64,000 nt of DNA from the NCBI GenBank assembly GCA_017413085.1, contig JAFPVC010000043.1, positions 30,262 to 94,261 on the forward strand. The letters run 5' to 3'. The notes beneath the pieces are model-generated. The model saw nothing but the letters and a program-made list of their open reading frames with translations, searched no databases and was not told the DNA's origin. The translations under genes were made by a program, and so were the position numbers. Of this stretch, positions 42,164 to 51,180 are shown in pieces; the first letter of the stretch is position 1, and each line of letters opens with the position of its first letter. Source of the stretch: Prevotella sp. (GTDB lineage Bacteria; Bacteroidota; Bacteroidia; Bacteroidales; Bacteroidaceae).

Positions 42164-42879
42164 TGAGTAAGACGGAGAAGAAGATAATGCAGCTGTTCCA
42201 CACAGCATGTGGCGACTACCATCTGCTTGAGGATGGCGACCGCGTGCTTGTGGCATTGTCGGGAGGCAAGGACTCGCTGCAGCTCGTCAGACTGCTTGGG
42301 CGACAGCAGAAGATATACAAGCCGAGGATAGAGGTTGAGGCCGTGCATGTGGTAATGGACAACATACCATACGCAAGCGACCACGGGTATCTCACAGACT
42401 TCTGCAGTGAGTGTGGCGTGGAGTTGCATGTGGTACACACAGAGTTTGAGGAAAGAGCCGGCGAAACGAAACCTAAGTGCTTCTTGTGTTCATGGCATCG
42501 CCGCAAGGCTATATTCACGTTTGCCACCGAGCACGGCTTCAACAAAGTGGCACTGGGACATCACCAGGACGATGTGCTCGTCACGCTGCTTATGAACATG
42601 TTCTATCAAGGGTCGATACAAACCATGCCACCGTTGCTGAAGATGCGCCACTATCCGCTGTCGGTAATCCGTCCCATGTGCCTTGTGCCCGAGCGGATGG
42701 TCAGCGAAGTGGCTGAGGCAGAGGGTTTCCGCAAACAGTTGAAAATGTGTCCGTATGAAGAAGTTACGCAGAGAAAAGAAATAGAAACGCTGTTCCATGG
42801 TATGGAACAGCGTAATCCTGAAGTGCGCCACAGCCTGTGGGGCTCAATGAAGAACATCTATCCTGAGATGTTGCCGTAG
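42163..42879 (+). CDS. ttcA: tRNA 2-thiocytidine biosynthesis protein TtcA-like
   Basis: A 238-aa cytoplasmic ATP-dependent enzyme that puts sulfur on C32 of some tRNAs. VALSGGKDSLQLVRLL (SGGKDS at 33-38) is the PP-loop that binds ATP. KPKCFLCSWHRRKAIF gives the CxxC pair, and GFNKVALGHHQDDVLVTLLM is the following family block. TtcA uses a 4Fe-4S cluster bound by the CxxC and one more Cys (here probably in KMCPYEEV). The start is the ATG at 42163 that overlaps the symporter stop. Confidence 0.85.
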   Translation: MSKTEKKIMQLFHTACGDYHLLEDGDRVLVALSGGKDSLQLVRLLGRQQKIYKPRIEVEAVHVVMDNIPYASDHGYLTDFCSECGVELHVVHTEFEERAGETKPKCFLCSWHRRKAIFTFATEHGFNKVALGHHQDDVLVTLLMNMFYQGSIQTMPPLLKMRHYPLSVIRPMCLVPERMVSEVAEAEGFRKQLKMCPYEEVTQRKEIETLFHGMEQRNPEVRHSLWGSMKNIYPEMLP

Positions 42880-42897
42880 GCTTGTGCCTGCCTATGC

Positions 42898-43317
42898 TTA
42901 ACCAATTGTCTTTCTGTAGTCCAGATAATCACTGTAGCTGCGTATGTAGTCTGCCTCACTGTATTCATGGCTTGCCAGTACGAGACACAGTGCGCCCGAA
43001 CTGAATTCCCTCTCCTGTGCCCAGATGCCGGGTGGTATGAGCAAACCCTGATAAGGACGGTTCAACGTATAAGTCTTTTCGTTCTCGCCGTCGGAGACGT
43101 ATACCTCCAATGCACCAGATGCCGCAATGATGAACTGCCAGCACTCACGGTGAGCATGAGCACCACGGTCTTTGCCGGCAGGCACGTCATATATGTAAAA
43201 CACGCGCCGTATGGGAAACGGCACCTGCTGATTCTCATAAATATATGTCAGGCTGCCGCGTGGGTCTTCTTCTTGTGGCAGTCGTATAATCTTGCAGTCG
43301 TTTATTGTAGTTTGCAT
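42898..43317 (-). CDS. FdtA/WxcM-like cupin (sugar 3,4-ketoisomerase family)
   Basis: A 139-aa cupin. DPRGSLTYIYENQQVPFPIR, GAHAHRECWQFIIAASG and LLIPPGIWAQEREFSSGA are the family blocks; HAH holds the catalytic His pair. Such enzymes convert dTDP-4-keto-6-deoxyglucose to the 3-keto isomer on the way to amino sugars of surface polysaccharides. No other sugar nucleotide gene is nearby, so this is an orphan. Convergent with ttcA, with only 18 bp between stops. Confidence 0.8.
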   Translation of the reverse strand: MQTTINDCKIIRLPQEEDPRGSLTYIYENQQVPFPIRRVFYIYDVPAGKDRGAHAHRECWQFIIAASGALEVYVSDGENEKTYTLNRPYQGLLIPPGIWAQEREFSSGALCLVLASHEYSEADYIRSYSDYLDYRKTIG

Positions 43318-43349
43318 GATATTTTTACAGAACCCTTGTAATTATACTG

Positions 43350-43357
43350 CAAAGATA
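43350..43357 (-). promoter_or_regulatory. -7 box (TATCTTTG) for the cupin gene
   Basis: On the minus strand GTATCTTTGCAG lies 32 bp before the start codon. Confidence 0.65.
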
Positions 43358-43451
43358 CACAATTTTTTCTTTTCGCCAAAGCATTTTGTTCTTTAAGGTT
43401 AAATTTACTTAAAAATAAAGCGTGGCCTATTGTCGTATAAATAATAATGTG

Positions 43452-43459
43452 TAACTTTG
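43452..43459 (+). promoter_or_regulatory. -7 box (TAACTTTG) for the RND efflux operon
   Basis: TAACTTTGCAG lies about 80 bp before the adaptor start. No clear TTTG is seen 20 bp upstream. Confidence 0.6.
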
Positions 43460-43540
43460 CAGTCGAAAACTTTAAAAAGCGATTTAGTTTTCACTTTTCA
43501 GGGTATAGATTGCAAAGATAATAATAACGAAGGATATTTT

Positions 43541-44740
43541 ATGATGAAAAAACTGATGAGTATTGCAGCGGTTGCTGCATTGTTGGTTTCGTGTGGTGGA
43601 GGTCAGCAGGGAAAGCCTGACTTCAGCGACAACGAGTATGCCGTGCGCACTATCGGGGCGTCTGATGCTAACCTTGAGACCACTTATCCTGCTACGTTCA
43701 AGGGTATGCAGGATGTGGAGATACGTCCGAAGGTCTCCGGATTTATTACTAAGATTTTCGTGAAAGAGGGTCAGCATGTGAGTGCCGGGCAGGTGCTGTT
43801 TACTGTTGACAACGTGACATACCGCGCGGCGGTAAACCAGGCGCAGGCCTCGGTTACGGCGGCGCAGAGCCAGCTGAACACTGCGAAGCTGACATACGAG
43901 AATGCTCTGAAGCTGCATGAAAAGAATGTCATCGGTGATTATGAGTTGCAGTCAAGCAAAAACCAATATGAGAGTGCACAGGCTGCGTTGGGACAGGCAA
44001 AGGCTGCACTTGTGTCAGCACGCGACCAACTGGGCTTCTGCACGGTGAAGAGTCCTACGTCAGGTGTCGTAGGTTCGCTGCCTTACAAGGTGGGCGCACT
44101 CGTGAGTGCTTCCATACAGCAGCCGTTCACTACAATCTCCAACGGTTCTAACGTTGACGTTTACTTCTCGCTGAATGAGAAAGAGGTGATGGAACTCGTT
44201 CGTAAGGAAGGCTCGCTGCAGGCTGCTATTGCACAGATGCCGGCAGTGAAACTGCAACTGGCCGACGGTTCCATTTACAGCAGTAACGGTAAGGTGATAA
44301 AGGCCAGCGGCGTTGTTGATGCCGTGACGGGTAGCGTGAGCCTCATAGCAGCATTCCCCAACCCACAGAAACTCATTAAGTCGGGTGGCTCTGGCAAGAT
44401 TATCATGCCATACCAGCAGACTGGTGCAATTATCATCCCGCAGGACGCATGCGTGGAGGTGCAGGACAAGTTCTTTGTATATAAGGTAGGCAAGGACAAC
44501 AAGGTAAAATATTCTGAGATTACCGTTGATACCCAGAACGACGGTCAGAATTATATTGTAACATCTGGTCTGGCAAAGGGAGAACGCATCGTTGTATACG
44601 GCGTGAACATGCTGCAGGAAGGCATGGAGATAAAGCCTATCAGCGAGGCCGACTATGCCAAAAAGATGAAGAAGGCGGAAGAACTATCTAAAGTACAGGG
44701 CGACGGTGTGTTTGCCGTAGCAAAGGCCTTGAAATCATGA
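43541..44740 (+). CDS. RND efflux periplasmic adaptor (AcrA-like lipoprotein)
   Basis: A 399-aa membrane fusion protein that links the inner membrane pump with the outer membrane channel. MMKKLMSIAAVAALLVSCGG is a lipoprotein signal (Cys at about 18). VEIRPKVSGFITKIFVKEGQ is the lipoyl half-motif. A coiled-coil hairpin follows (AQASVTAAQSQLNTAKLTYE to QAKAALVSARDQL), then the beta-barrel and membrane-proximal domain. First gene of an adaptor-pump-channel operon. ATG 43541 begins the signal; a further upstream start in frame would lie in the promoter. Confidence 0.92.
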   Translation: MMKKLMSIAAVAALLVSCGGGQQGKPDFSDNEYAVRTIGASDANLETTYPATFKGMQDVEIRPKVSGFITKIFVKEGQHVSAGQVLFTVDNVTYRAAVNQAQASVTAAQSQLNTAKLTYENALKLHEKNVIGDYELQSSKNQYESAQAALGQAKAALVSARDQLGFCTVKSPTSGVVGSLPYKVGALVSASIQQPFTTISNGSNVDVYFSLNEKEVMELVRKEGSLQAAIAQMPAVKLQLADGSIYSSNGKVIKASGVVDAVTGSVSLIAAFPNPQKLIKSGGSGKIIMPYQQTGAIIIPQDACVEVQDKFFVYKVGKDNKVKYSEITVDTQNDGQNYIVTSGLAKGERIVVYGVNMLQEGMEIKPISEADYAKKMKKAEELSKVQGDGVFAVAKALKS

Positions 44741-44910
44741 AAACGAAGAGTGAAGAATGAAGAGTGAAGAATTTAAGTTACATTTCAATTCTCCCTTTTT
44801 CTACTTTGCTCTATCAATAACAAGATATTAAACCATAGTAGTGAGTGTCGCATTGGGGAGTATGAGTATTAAGTAATTCAAATTCTTCACTCTTCGTTCT
44901 TCACTCTTCA
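44741..44910. repeat. GAAGAGTGAAGAATG-type repeats between the efflux genes
   Basis: GAAGAGTGAAGAAT occurs in tandem just after the adaptor stop and as the inverse TTCACTCTTCGTTCTTCACTC near 44886-44910. Together they can fold back over the 182-bp gap. The same words occur at the start of the channel gene. Confidence 0.75.
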
Positions 44911-44922
44911 CTAAATAAAGAC

Positions 44923-47900
44923 ATGAAACTTGATTCATTCATAACAAGACCGGTACTCTCCACAGTGATATCCATCGTGGTGGTGATACTCGGTGTCATA
45001 GGTCTGGTGACGCTGCCTATTGAGCAGTATCCAGACATTGCACCTCCAACTATCGTGGTGCGTGCTTATTATCCTGGTGCTGACGCACAGACTGTGCAGA
45101 ACTCAGTGCTGGCTCCGTTGGAGGAGCAGATTAACGGTGTGGAGGGCATGACATACATGACCTCGTCTGCCACAAACGATGGTTCGGCATCTATCACGGT
45201 GCTCTTTGAGCAGGGCTCTAACCCTGATATGGCACAGGTGAACGTGCAGAACCGTGTGTCACAGGCGTCAGCGCTGTTGCCTGCCGAGGTTACCAAGGGC
45301 GGTGTGACAGTGGAGAAGCGCCAGACGTCAACCGTGCTCATCATGGGCTTGGTATCGCCAGACGACCGCTATGACGAGAAGTTCTTGGGCAACTATGCCG
45401 ACATCAATATCATACCGGAGATGAAGCGTATCGACGGTATAGGTTCCTGTGAGTCTATCGGACTGAAGACCTATACCATGCGTCTGTGGCTTGACCCGGC
45501 AAAGATGCATGACCTGAACCTGATGCCTTCTGACATCGTCCAGGCATTGGCAGAACAGAATGTTGAGGCTGCCCCTGGTAAGTTCGGTGAGCAGTCAGAC
45601 ATGCAGTATGAGTACTCTATGAAGTACACAGGTCGTCTGAAGACGCCGGAGGAGTTTGGCAATATCATCATCAAGACCGACGATATGGGTCATGTGCTTC
45701 GCGTGAGCGATGTGGCAAAGGTGGAGATGGGTGCCTTGTACTATTCTGTGTCAACGAAAATCAATGGTCACCCTTGTGTGATGATGATGGTGACACAGCG
45801 TGCAGGCTCAAATGCTACGCAGATAGCCCACGACGTGAAGAGTACGGCAGAACGTCTGCAGAAGAACTTCCCTCCGGGCATGAAGATAGAGTTCCTTCAG
45901 GACGTGACGCAGTTTATCGAGGCTTCACAGCATGAGGTATGGAAGACTCTGTTTGAGGCTCTGGTACTGGTGTTCATCGTGGTGTTCATCTTCCTGCAGG
46001 ACTTCCGCTCTACGCTCATCCCTATGATTGCCGTGCCGGTGTCATTGGTGGGTACGATGTTCTTCCTGAAGGTCATAGGCTTCTCGCTGAACTTGCTCAC
46101 ACTGTCTGCTCTGGTGCTTGCCATCGCCATCGTGGTGGATGATGCCATTGTGGTGGTAGAGGCAGTGCATGCCAAGCTTGACATGGGTTACCACTCAGCC
46201 AAGAAGGCAAGTATCGACGCCATGAACGAGATAGCGGGTGCCATCATATCAATCACGCTGGTGATGTCAGCCGTGTTCATTCCTGTGTCATTCATGAGTG
46301 GTACTACGGGTACGTTCTACCGAGAATTCGGTCTGACCATGGCTGTGTCAATTATCATCTCGGCTGTCAACGCGTTGACTCTGTCTCCTGCCTTGTGTGC
46401 CATATTGCTGAAGCCACATAAGAAGGATGAGGAAGGCAAGAAGTCAAGCTTCAAGGATCGTTTCTTTACTGCCTTTAACACCTCATACGACAAGTTGCAG
46501 AACAAGTATCAGAGAAGCGTGGAGGCTATCGTGAAGAAGAAGTGGATTGCCATAGCTGCAGTTGTGGTGGGCTTCCTTGCTCTGGGCATAGAAGCTATGA
46601 CTACAAAGACCGGACTTATTCCTGACGAGGATACGGGTACGGTGTTCATAACCGTGTCAACGCCTCCTGCTACTTCATTGCAGAAGACGGAGAAGGTGAT
46701 GGACCAGGTGCAGCGTATGCTCGATAACAACCCTGCCGTGGATGTGGCACTTCGCATCTCAGGTTATAACTTCATTGCCGGACAGGGTTCCAACCAGGGT
46801 ACGTTCATCGTTAAGCTGAAGGACTTCGACGAGCGTAACCGCTCAGAGTCATCAATGATGGTGCTGGGTATGATATACAAGCAGACAGCTGTAATCAAGG
46901 GAGCGCAGATACTGGCGTTCCAGCCACCTATGGTGATGGGCTTCTCTGCTACCAACAGCATGACGTTTGCTATGCAGGACCGTACCGGCGGTTCGCTGGA
47001 CAAGTTCTTCGACATCACGAAGAAGTTCATCGCTGCGCTTAACAAGCGTCCTGAGTTCTCTAACGCCATGACAGCCTTCAACTCTTCATATCCTCAGTAT
47101 ATGATACACGTTGACGTGGCTAAGTGTAAGCAGGCAGGCATCTCGCCTTCAGCCGTGCTGACAACCATGCAGGGCTATTATGGCGGTATGTACTCAAGTA
47201 ACTTCAACAGCTACGGTAAGCTCTACCGTGTATATGTGCAGGGCGACCCGAAGATGCGTGAGGACAAGGCGTCATTGCAGAATATATTCGTGCGCACGTC
47301 TAACGGCATGGCACCGATAAGTGAGTTCGTTAACTTGGAGAGAGTGTATGGACCGCAGGTTATCGAGCGCTTCAACCTCTTTACCTCTATCAATGTCAAT
47401 GCTTCTCCTGCCAGTGGTTACTCATCAGGTGACTGTATCAAAGCTATGGAGGAAGTGGCAAGTGAGGTACTGCCTGCCGGCTATACATACGAGTTCTCTG
47501 GTCTGACACGTAACGAGGCCGAGTCTTCAAACTCTACAGCCATCGTGCTTGTGCTCTGTCTGGTATTCGTTTACCTCATTCTGGCAGCACAGTATGAGTC
47601 ATATCTGTTGCCGCTGACAGTCATACTGTCTGTGTCGTTCGGTTTGGCAGGTGCATTCCTGTTCACCAACCTCTTCGGCAAGAGTAACGATATCTATATG
47701 CAGATTGCGCTCATCATGCTTGTGGGACTGTTGGCAAAGAACGCCATCCTTATCGTGCAGTTCGCCCTTGAGCGTCGTCGTCTTGGCATGGCTATCTCTT
47801 GGTCAGCCATCCTGGGTGCGGCAGCCCGTCTGCGTCCTATCTTGATGACGTCACTGGCTATGATTATAGGTCTGTTCCCACTCATCATCACCGGCATACC

Positions 47901-48162
47901 AGGACTCAACCTGTTCCTGCCACCATCTGTAGGTGAGAATGGTTACACCACCCTTGGTGCAGCCGCTATCGGCGGTATGCTCGTGGGTACGTTCTGCCAG
48001 GTAATGATAGTGCCTTGCCTGTTCGTCATCTTCGAATGGTTGCAGGAGAAGATCAAACCTATTGAGTTCAATGACGACAATGCAAAGGTTGACTCTGAAC
48101 TGAAACAGTATGCCATCTCCGCACATGAGATAAACCAGCAGGAACCAGGCTACGTGAAGTAA
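44923..48162 (+). CDS. RND multidrug efflux pump (AcrB/HAE1 type)
   Basis: A 1079-aa inner membrane proton-driven pump. MKLDSFITRPVLSTVISIVV and LPIEQYPDIAPPTI are typical of the HAE1 subfamily. Twelve membrane helices lie in two groups. LALAIAIVVDDAIVVVEAVH-like residues (VLAIAIVVDDAIVVVEAVHA) give the Asp pair of the proton relay in helix 4, and MLVGLLAKNAILIVQFALE the Lys of helix 10. Full length and intact, with two large periplasmic loops. Substrates probably include drugs, bile salts or lipophilic compounds. Confidence 0.95.
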   Translation: MKLDSFITRPVLSTVISIVVVILGVIGLVTLPIEQYPDIAPPTIVVRAYYPGADAQTVQNSVLAPLEEQINGVEGMTYMTSSATNDGSASITVLFEQGSNPDMAQVNVQNRVSQASALLPAEVTKGGVTVEKRQTSTVLIMGLVSPDDRYDEKFLGNYADINIIPEMKRIDGIGSCESIGLKTYTMRLWLDPAKMHDLNLMPSDIVQALAEQNVEAAPGKFGEQSDMQYEYSMKYTGRLKTPEEFGNIIIKTDDMGHVLRVSDVAKVEMGALYYSVSTKINGHPCVMMMVTQRAGSNATQIAHDVKSTAERLQKNFPPGMKIEFLQDVTQFIEASQHEVWKTLFEALVLVFIVVFIFLQDFRSTLIPMIAVPVSLVGTMFFLKVIGFSLNLLTLSALVLAIAIVVDDAIVVVEAVHAKLDMGYHSAKKASIDAMNEIAGAIISITLVMSAVFIPVSFMSGTTGTFYREFGLTMAVSIIISAVNALTLSPALCAILLKPHKKDEEGKKSSFKDRFFTAFNTSYDKLQNKYQRSVEAIVKKKWIAIAAVVVGFLALGIEAMTTKTGLIPDEDTGTVFITVSTPPATSLQKTEKVMDQVQRMLDNNPAVDVALRISGYNFIAGQGSNQGTFIVKLKDFDERNRSESSMMVLGMIYKQTAVIKGAQILAFQPPMVMGFSATNSMTFAMQDRTGGSLDKFFDITKKFIAALNKRPEFSNAMTAFNSSYPQYMIHVDVAKCKQAGISPSAVLTTMQGYYGGMYSSNFNSYGKLYRVYVQGDPKMREDKASLQNIFVRTSNGMAPISEFVNLERVYGPQVIERFNLFTSINVNASPASGYSSGDCIKAMEEVASEVLPAGYTYEFSGLTRNEAESSNSTAIVLVLCLVFVYLILAAQYESYLLPLTVILSVSFGLAGAFLFTNLFGKSNDIYMQIALIMLVGLLAKNAILIVQFALERRRLGMAISWSAILGAAARLRPILMTSLAMIIGLFPLIITGIPGLNLFLPPSVGENGYTTLGAAAIGGMLVGTFCQVMIVPCLFVIFEWLQEKIKPIEFNDDNAKVDSELKQYAISAHEINQQEPGYVK

Positions 48163-48194
48163 ACTGAAAGTTGAAAACTGTGAATTGAAAAATT

Positions 48195-49640
48195 ATGACT
48201 ACTATGATAAATAAGGAAAAGAGTGGAATCCGTAAAGGATTCACTCTTCACTCTTCACTCTTCGCTCTGTCACTGCTGTTGCTTGCGGCAACCGTGACAT
48301 CCTGTGGACTGTACCAGAAGTATGAGCGTCCGGAGACGAAGGTGATGGATGAAAATATTATGCGCAACGCATCGCAGTATGCCAACACAACTGACAGCAC
48401 AGGCTTCGGCGACGTAGCATGGCGTGAGGTGTTCACCGACCCGCAGTTGCAGACTCTCATTCAGGAAGGACTTGACAATAGCGACGACATCTTTGCTGCT
48501 GCAGCCAACATACAGAAGATGGAGGCAGCACTGGCCTGCTCACGTTTGGCATTCCTTCCATCGGTTACTTTCTCGCCACAGGGAACCTTGTCAAAGGTGC
48601 TTACGGGCGACCATAAGAGCGATTGGTCAAAGAGTTACACCCTGCCTGTTTCTGCATCGTGGACCGTTGACCTCTTCGGCAACATTCTCTCACAGAAGCG
48701 CGGCGCAGAGATGCAGCTTGAGATGATGAAAGACTATGAGCACCTGACACGCTCATTGGTTATCTGCGGCATTGCAAATGCATACTATACGCTGCTGATG
48801 CTCGACCGCCAGCTTGAGATACTTGATGAGATGGACACGCTGACCAACGATACCTACGAGATGATGAAACTGCAGAAGGAACTGCGCGGTGCACGCGAGA
48901 CAGCCGTAGTGAGCGCAGAAGCTTCCATGCTCAGCGTGAAGTCGCAGAAGATAGACATGCAGCGCCAGGTGCTTGCCGTAGAGAACAATCTTGCGCTTCT
49001 CATTGGTCGCAGTGCACAGTCTATCAAGCGTGGCAAACTGGCAGACCAGAATATGCCAGAAAAGTTCAGCACTGGCTTGGCTGTCAACCTGCTTGCAGCA
49101 CGTCCTGACGTTCATGCGGCAGAGATGAACATGGCCAACTGCTTCTACGCTGTTGAGACAGCGCGCAGCAAGTTCTATCCGCAGCTTACCATTACCGGTA
49201 CTGGTGCTTATACAAACAATATTGGTCAGGTGGTTAATCCTGGCCAGTGGCTTGCAAATTTCGTTGGACAGCTCGTGCAGCCCATCTTCCAGAACGGCAG
49301 GATAAAGGCTGGACTGAAGGTTGCACAACTCGAATACGAGGTGGCCTACCGTGAATGGGAGCACTCCATCCTCAGTGCAGGAGCAGAGGTCAGCAATGCC
49401 CTTGTGGAGTATAACAGCGCAAAGGCAAAGGGCGAAGTGGACCGTCAGCAAGTGGAAGCACTGACAAAGAGTGTTGACTACACCAAGGAACTCTTCCAGA
49501 TGGGCAGCAGCTCATATCTGGAGGTGTTGCAGGCACAGTCGCAACTGCTCAATGCGAAGATTTCACAAGTAACTGATGACTTCAACAAGATGCAGGCAGT
49601 GGTCAACTTATACTCTGCACTTGGAGGAGGAAAGAAGTGA
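48195..49640 (+). CDS. TolC-family outer membrane efflux lipoprotein
   Basis: A 481-aa channel protein of the NodT/OprM type. A lipoprotein signal ends ATVTSCGLYQ (Cys about 37). Two outer membrane efflux repeats follow; LDNSDDIFAAAANIQKMEAA and AARPDVHAAEMNMANCFYAV are typical helices. The first residues are unusual: the signal region (FTLHSSLFALS) is encoded by CACTCTTCACTCTTCGCTCT, the same low-complexity word found in the spacer upstream. Start ATG at 48195 (MTTMINKEK); a later ATG at 48204 (MINKEK) is as good. Third gene of the RND operon. Confidence 0.92.
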   Translation: MTTMINKEKSGIRKGFTLHSSLFALSLLLLAATVTSCGLYQKYERPETKVMDENIMRNASQYANTTDSTGFGDVAWREVFTDPQLQTLIQEGLDNSDDIFAAAANIQKMEAALACSRLAFLPSVTFSPQGTLSKVLTGDHKSDWSKSYTLPVSASWTVDLFGNILSQKRGAEMQLEMMKDYEHLTRSLVICGIANAYYTLLMLDRQLEILDEMDTLTNDTYEMMKLQKELRGARETAVVSAEASMLSVKSQKIDMQRQVLAVENNLALLIGRSAQSIKRGKLADQNMPEKFSTGLAVNLLAARPDVHAAEMNMANCFYAVETARSKFYPQLTITGTGAYTNNIGQVVNPGQWLANFVGQLVQPIFQNGRIKAGLKVAQLEYEVAYREWEHSILSAGAEVSNALVEYNSAKAKGEVDRQQVEALTKSVDYTKELFQMGSSSYLEVLQAQSQLLNAKISQVTDDFNKMQAVVNLYSALGGGKK

Positions 49641-49674
49641 AAAATGAAGAATGAAAAGTGAAAAATGAAGTATT

Positions 49675-50454
49675 ATGAGTAACATTTCAGACAAAGCAGT
49701 TATCTCGCCTAATGCAAAGATTGGGCAGAACGTAACCATATATCCGTTCGTTTACATAGAAGACGACGTGGTGGTGGGTGACGATTGCATACTCTATCCC
49801 GGCGTGAACCTCATGAACGGCACCCGTCTGGGTAAGGGCAACAAGATACACCAGAACACTGTCATCAGTGCCATACCGCAGGACTTCAACTATAGCGGCG
49901 GTGCCACCGTGTGCATCATCGGCGACAACAACATCATACGCGAGAATGTGGTTATCAACCGTGCCACATACGAGGACGGTGAGACACGCATCGGCAACGG
50001 CAACTTCCTCATGGAGGGTGTACACCTATCGCATGACGTACACATGGGCAATGAGAGTGTGCTGGGCTACGGTACGAAGATTGCCGGCGACGTGCAGATC
50101 GGCAACCACGTGATATTCTCGTCGGGCGTCATAGCCAACCCTGGCGTTCGCGTGGGCGACTGCGCCATGATACAGTCAGGATGCCGTTTCTCAAAGGATG
50201 TCCCTCCTTACATCGTTGCGGGCGGACATCCTATAAAATACGGTGGCATCAACTCCTTCGTGATCGACAAGCACGGAATATCAGACAAGGTGAAGGCACA
50301 CATCGCCAATGCCTACCGCCTGGTATTCCACGGTCAGGACGACATCATGAACGTCTGCGCACAGATTGAGCAGCAGATACCATCATCAGTGGAGATTGAC
50401 GGCATCGTCAACTTCCTGAGAACATCAGAACTTGGATTAATAACAAAGATGTAA
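49675..50454 (+). CDS. lpxA: Acyl-ACP--UDP-N-acetylglucosamine O-acyltransferase
   Basis: A 259-aa cytoplasmic enzyme for the first step of lipid A synthesis. The whole chain is a left-handed beta-helix of hexapeptide repeats (ISPNAKIGQNVTIYPFVYIE). GVHLSHDVHMGNESVLGYGT holds the catalytic His block, and VVINRATYEDGETRIGN the substrate loop. Length agrees with LpxA. It is usually linked to lpxD and lpxC-fabZ in Bacteroidetes; here it follows an efflux operon and is alone, so it could be an additional copy or moved. A terminator hairpin follows. Confidence 0.9.
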   Translation: MSNISDKAVISPNAKIGQNVTIYPFVYIEDDVVVGDDCILYPGVNLMNGTRLGKGNKIHQNTVISAIPQDFNYSGGATVCIIGDNNIIRENVVINRATYEDGETRIGNGNFLMEGVHLSHDVHMGNESVLGYGTKIAGDVQIGNHVIFSSGVIANPGVRVGDCAMIQSGCRFSKDVPPYIVAGGHPIKYGGINSFVIDKHGISDKVKAHIANAYRLVFHGQDDIMNVCAQIEQQIPSSVEIDGIVNFLRTSELGLITKM

Positions 50455-50508
50455 AAATCCTCGGAGACGAGAGAAGACTTTTATATCTTTGCACTTTTTG
50501 ATAATGTG

Positions 50509-50538
50509 AGGGCAGGATGTTGTGAAACAGCCTGCCCT
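50509..50538. terminator. Terminator between lpxA and bcp
   Basis: AGGGCAGG (50509-50516) and CCTGCCCT (50531-50538) form a hairpin with a 14-bp loop, followed by TCTTGTTTTC. It sits between convergent stops and probably serves both. Confidence 0.7.
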
Positions 50539-50546
50539 TCTTGTTT

Positions 50547-51020
50547 TCAATGCCCTGTTTTATCGGCAACGTACTGCAGAATCTGCTCTGCATGAATCTT
50601 GGTCTTTATCTCTTTCGGGGTAAAGACCTTTTCTATTATGCCTTCCTCGTTCACAAGGTAGGTGGTGCGCAGTATGCCCATAAACTTCTTTCCGTACATG
50701 GATTTCTCGCCCCAGCAACCTAACTGCTGCATTATTTCCGTGTCGGTGTCGGCAATCAGCGGAAAGTCCAGCGCGTGCTTGTCGGCAAACTTCTTCTGCG
50801 TTGCCTGACTGTCCTTGCTTATGCCCACTATGCTGTATCCGGCATCCTCCAACTCCGTCTTGTGTGCCTGCAGCGAGCAAGCCTCGGCAGTGCATCCGCT
50901 GGTATTCGCCTTCGGATAACTGTAAAGCACCAGTTTCCTGCCACGAAAATCACTCGCCTTAATCTCACGCCCGTCCTGGTCAATGCCAAGCACATCTGGT
51001 ATTCTGTCTCCTACTGTCAT
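50547..51020 (-). CDS. bcp: Thiol peroxidase Bcp (thioredoxin-dependent peroxiredoxin)
   Basis: A 157-aa cytoplasmic peroxiredoxin that reduces hydrogen and lipid peroxides. KLVLYSYPKANTSGCTAEAC shows the peroxidatic Cys (TSGCT) and the resolving Cys five positions later, as in most Bcp. YSIVGISKDSQATQKKFADK is the next conserved block, and ILRTTYLVNEEGII the end of the fold. The ATG at 51020 (MTVGDRIPDV) is the natural start; an in-frame ATG 48 bp upstream adds residues not usual for the family. Confidence 0.92.
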   Translation of the reverse strand: MTVGDRIPDVLGIDQDGREIKASDFRGRKLVLYSYPKANTSGCTAEACSLQAHKTELEDAGYSIVGISKDSQATQKKFADKHALDFPLIADTDTEIMQQLGCWGEKSMYGKKFMGILRTTYLVNEEGIIEKVFTPKEIKTKIHAEQILQYVADKTGH

Positions 51021-51130
51021 AATTGGTCGTATTGTTTTTGGGTTATGGTAAATAAAAGTTTTATACACGGTCTTACTATATAAAAAACGACTGAGAGTAT
51101 AAAAAAGTATCTATATTTACATTCTTTTCT

Positions 51131-51160
51131 TTTGTAATTCAAAAAAAAGATATAACTTTG
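51131..51160 (+). promoter_or_regulatory. Promoter before the methyltransferase gene
   Basis: TTTG (51131-51134) and TAACTTTG (51153-51160) with an 18-bp gap; the ATG follows 20 bp later. Confidence 0.7.
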
Positions 51161-51180
51161 TCCTAAATCTAAAGTGTTAT

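Noticed and set aside
50484-50491. TATCTTTG box after lpxA, possible small RNA promoter
   Set aside because: No TTTG at the right distance, and only a short hairpin follows; not enough to call a transcript.
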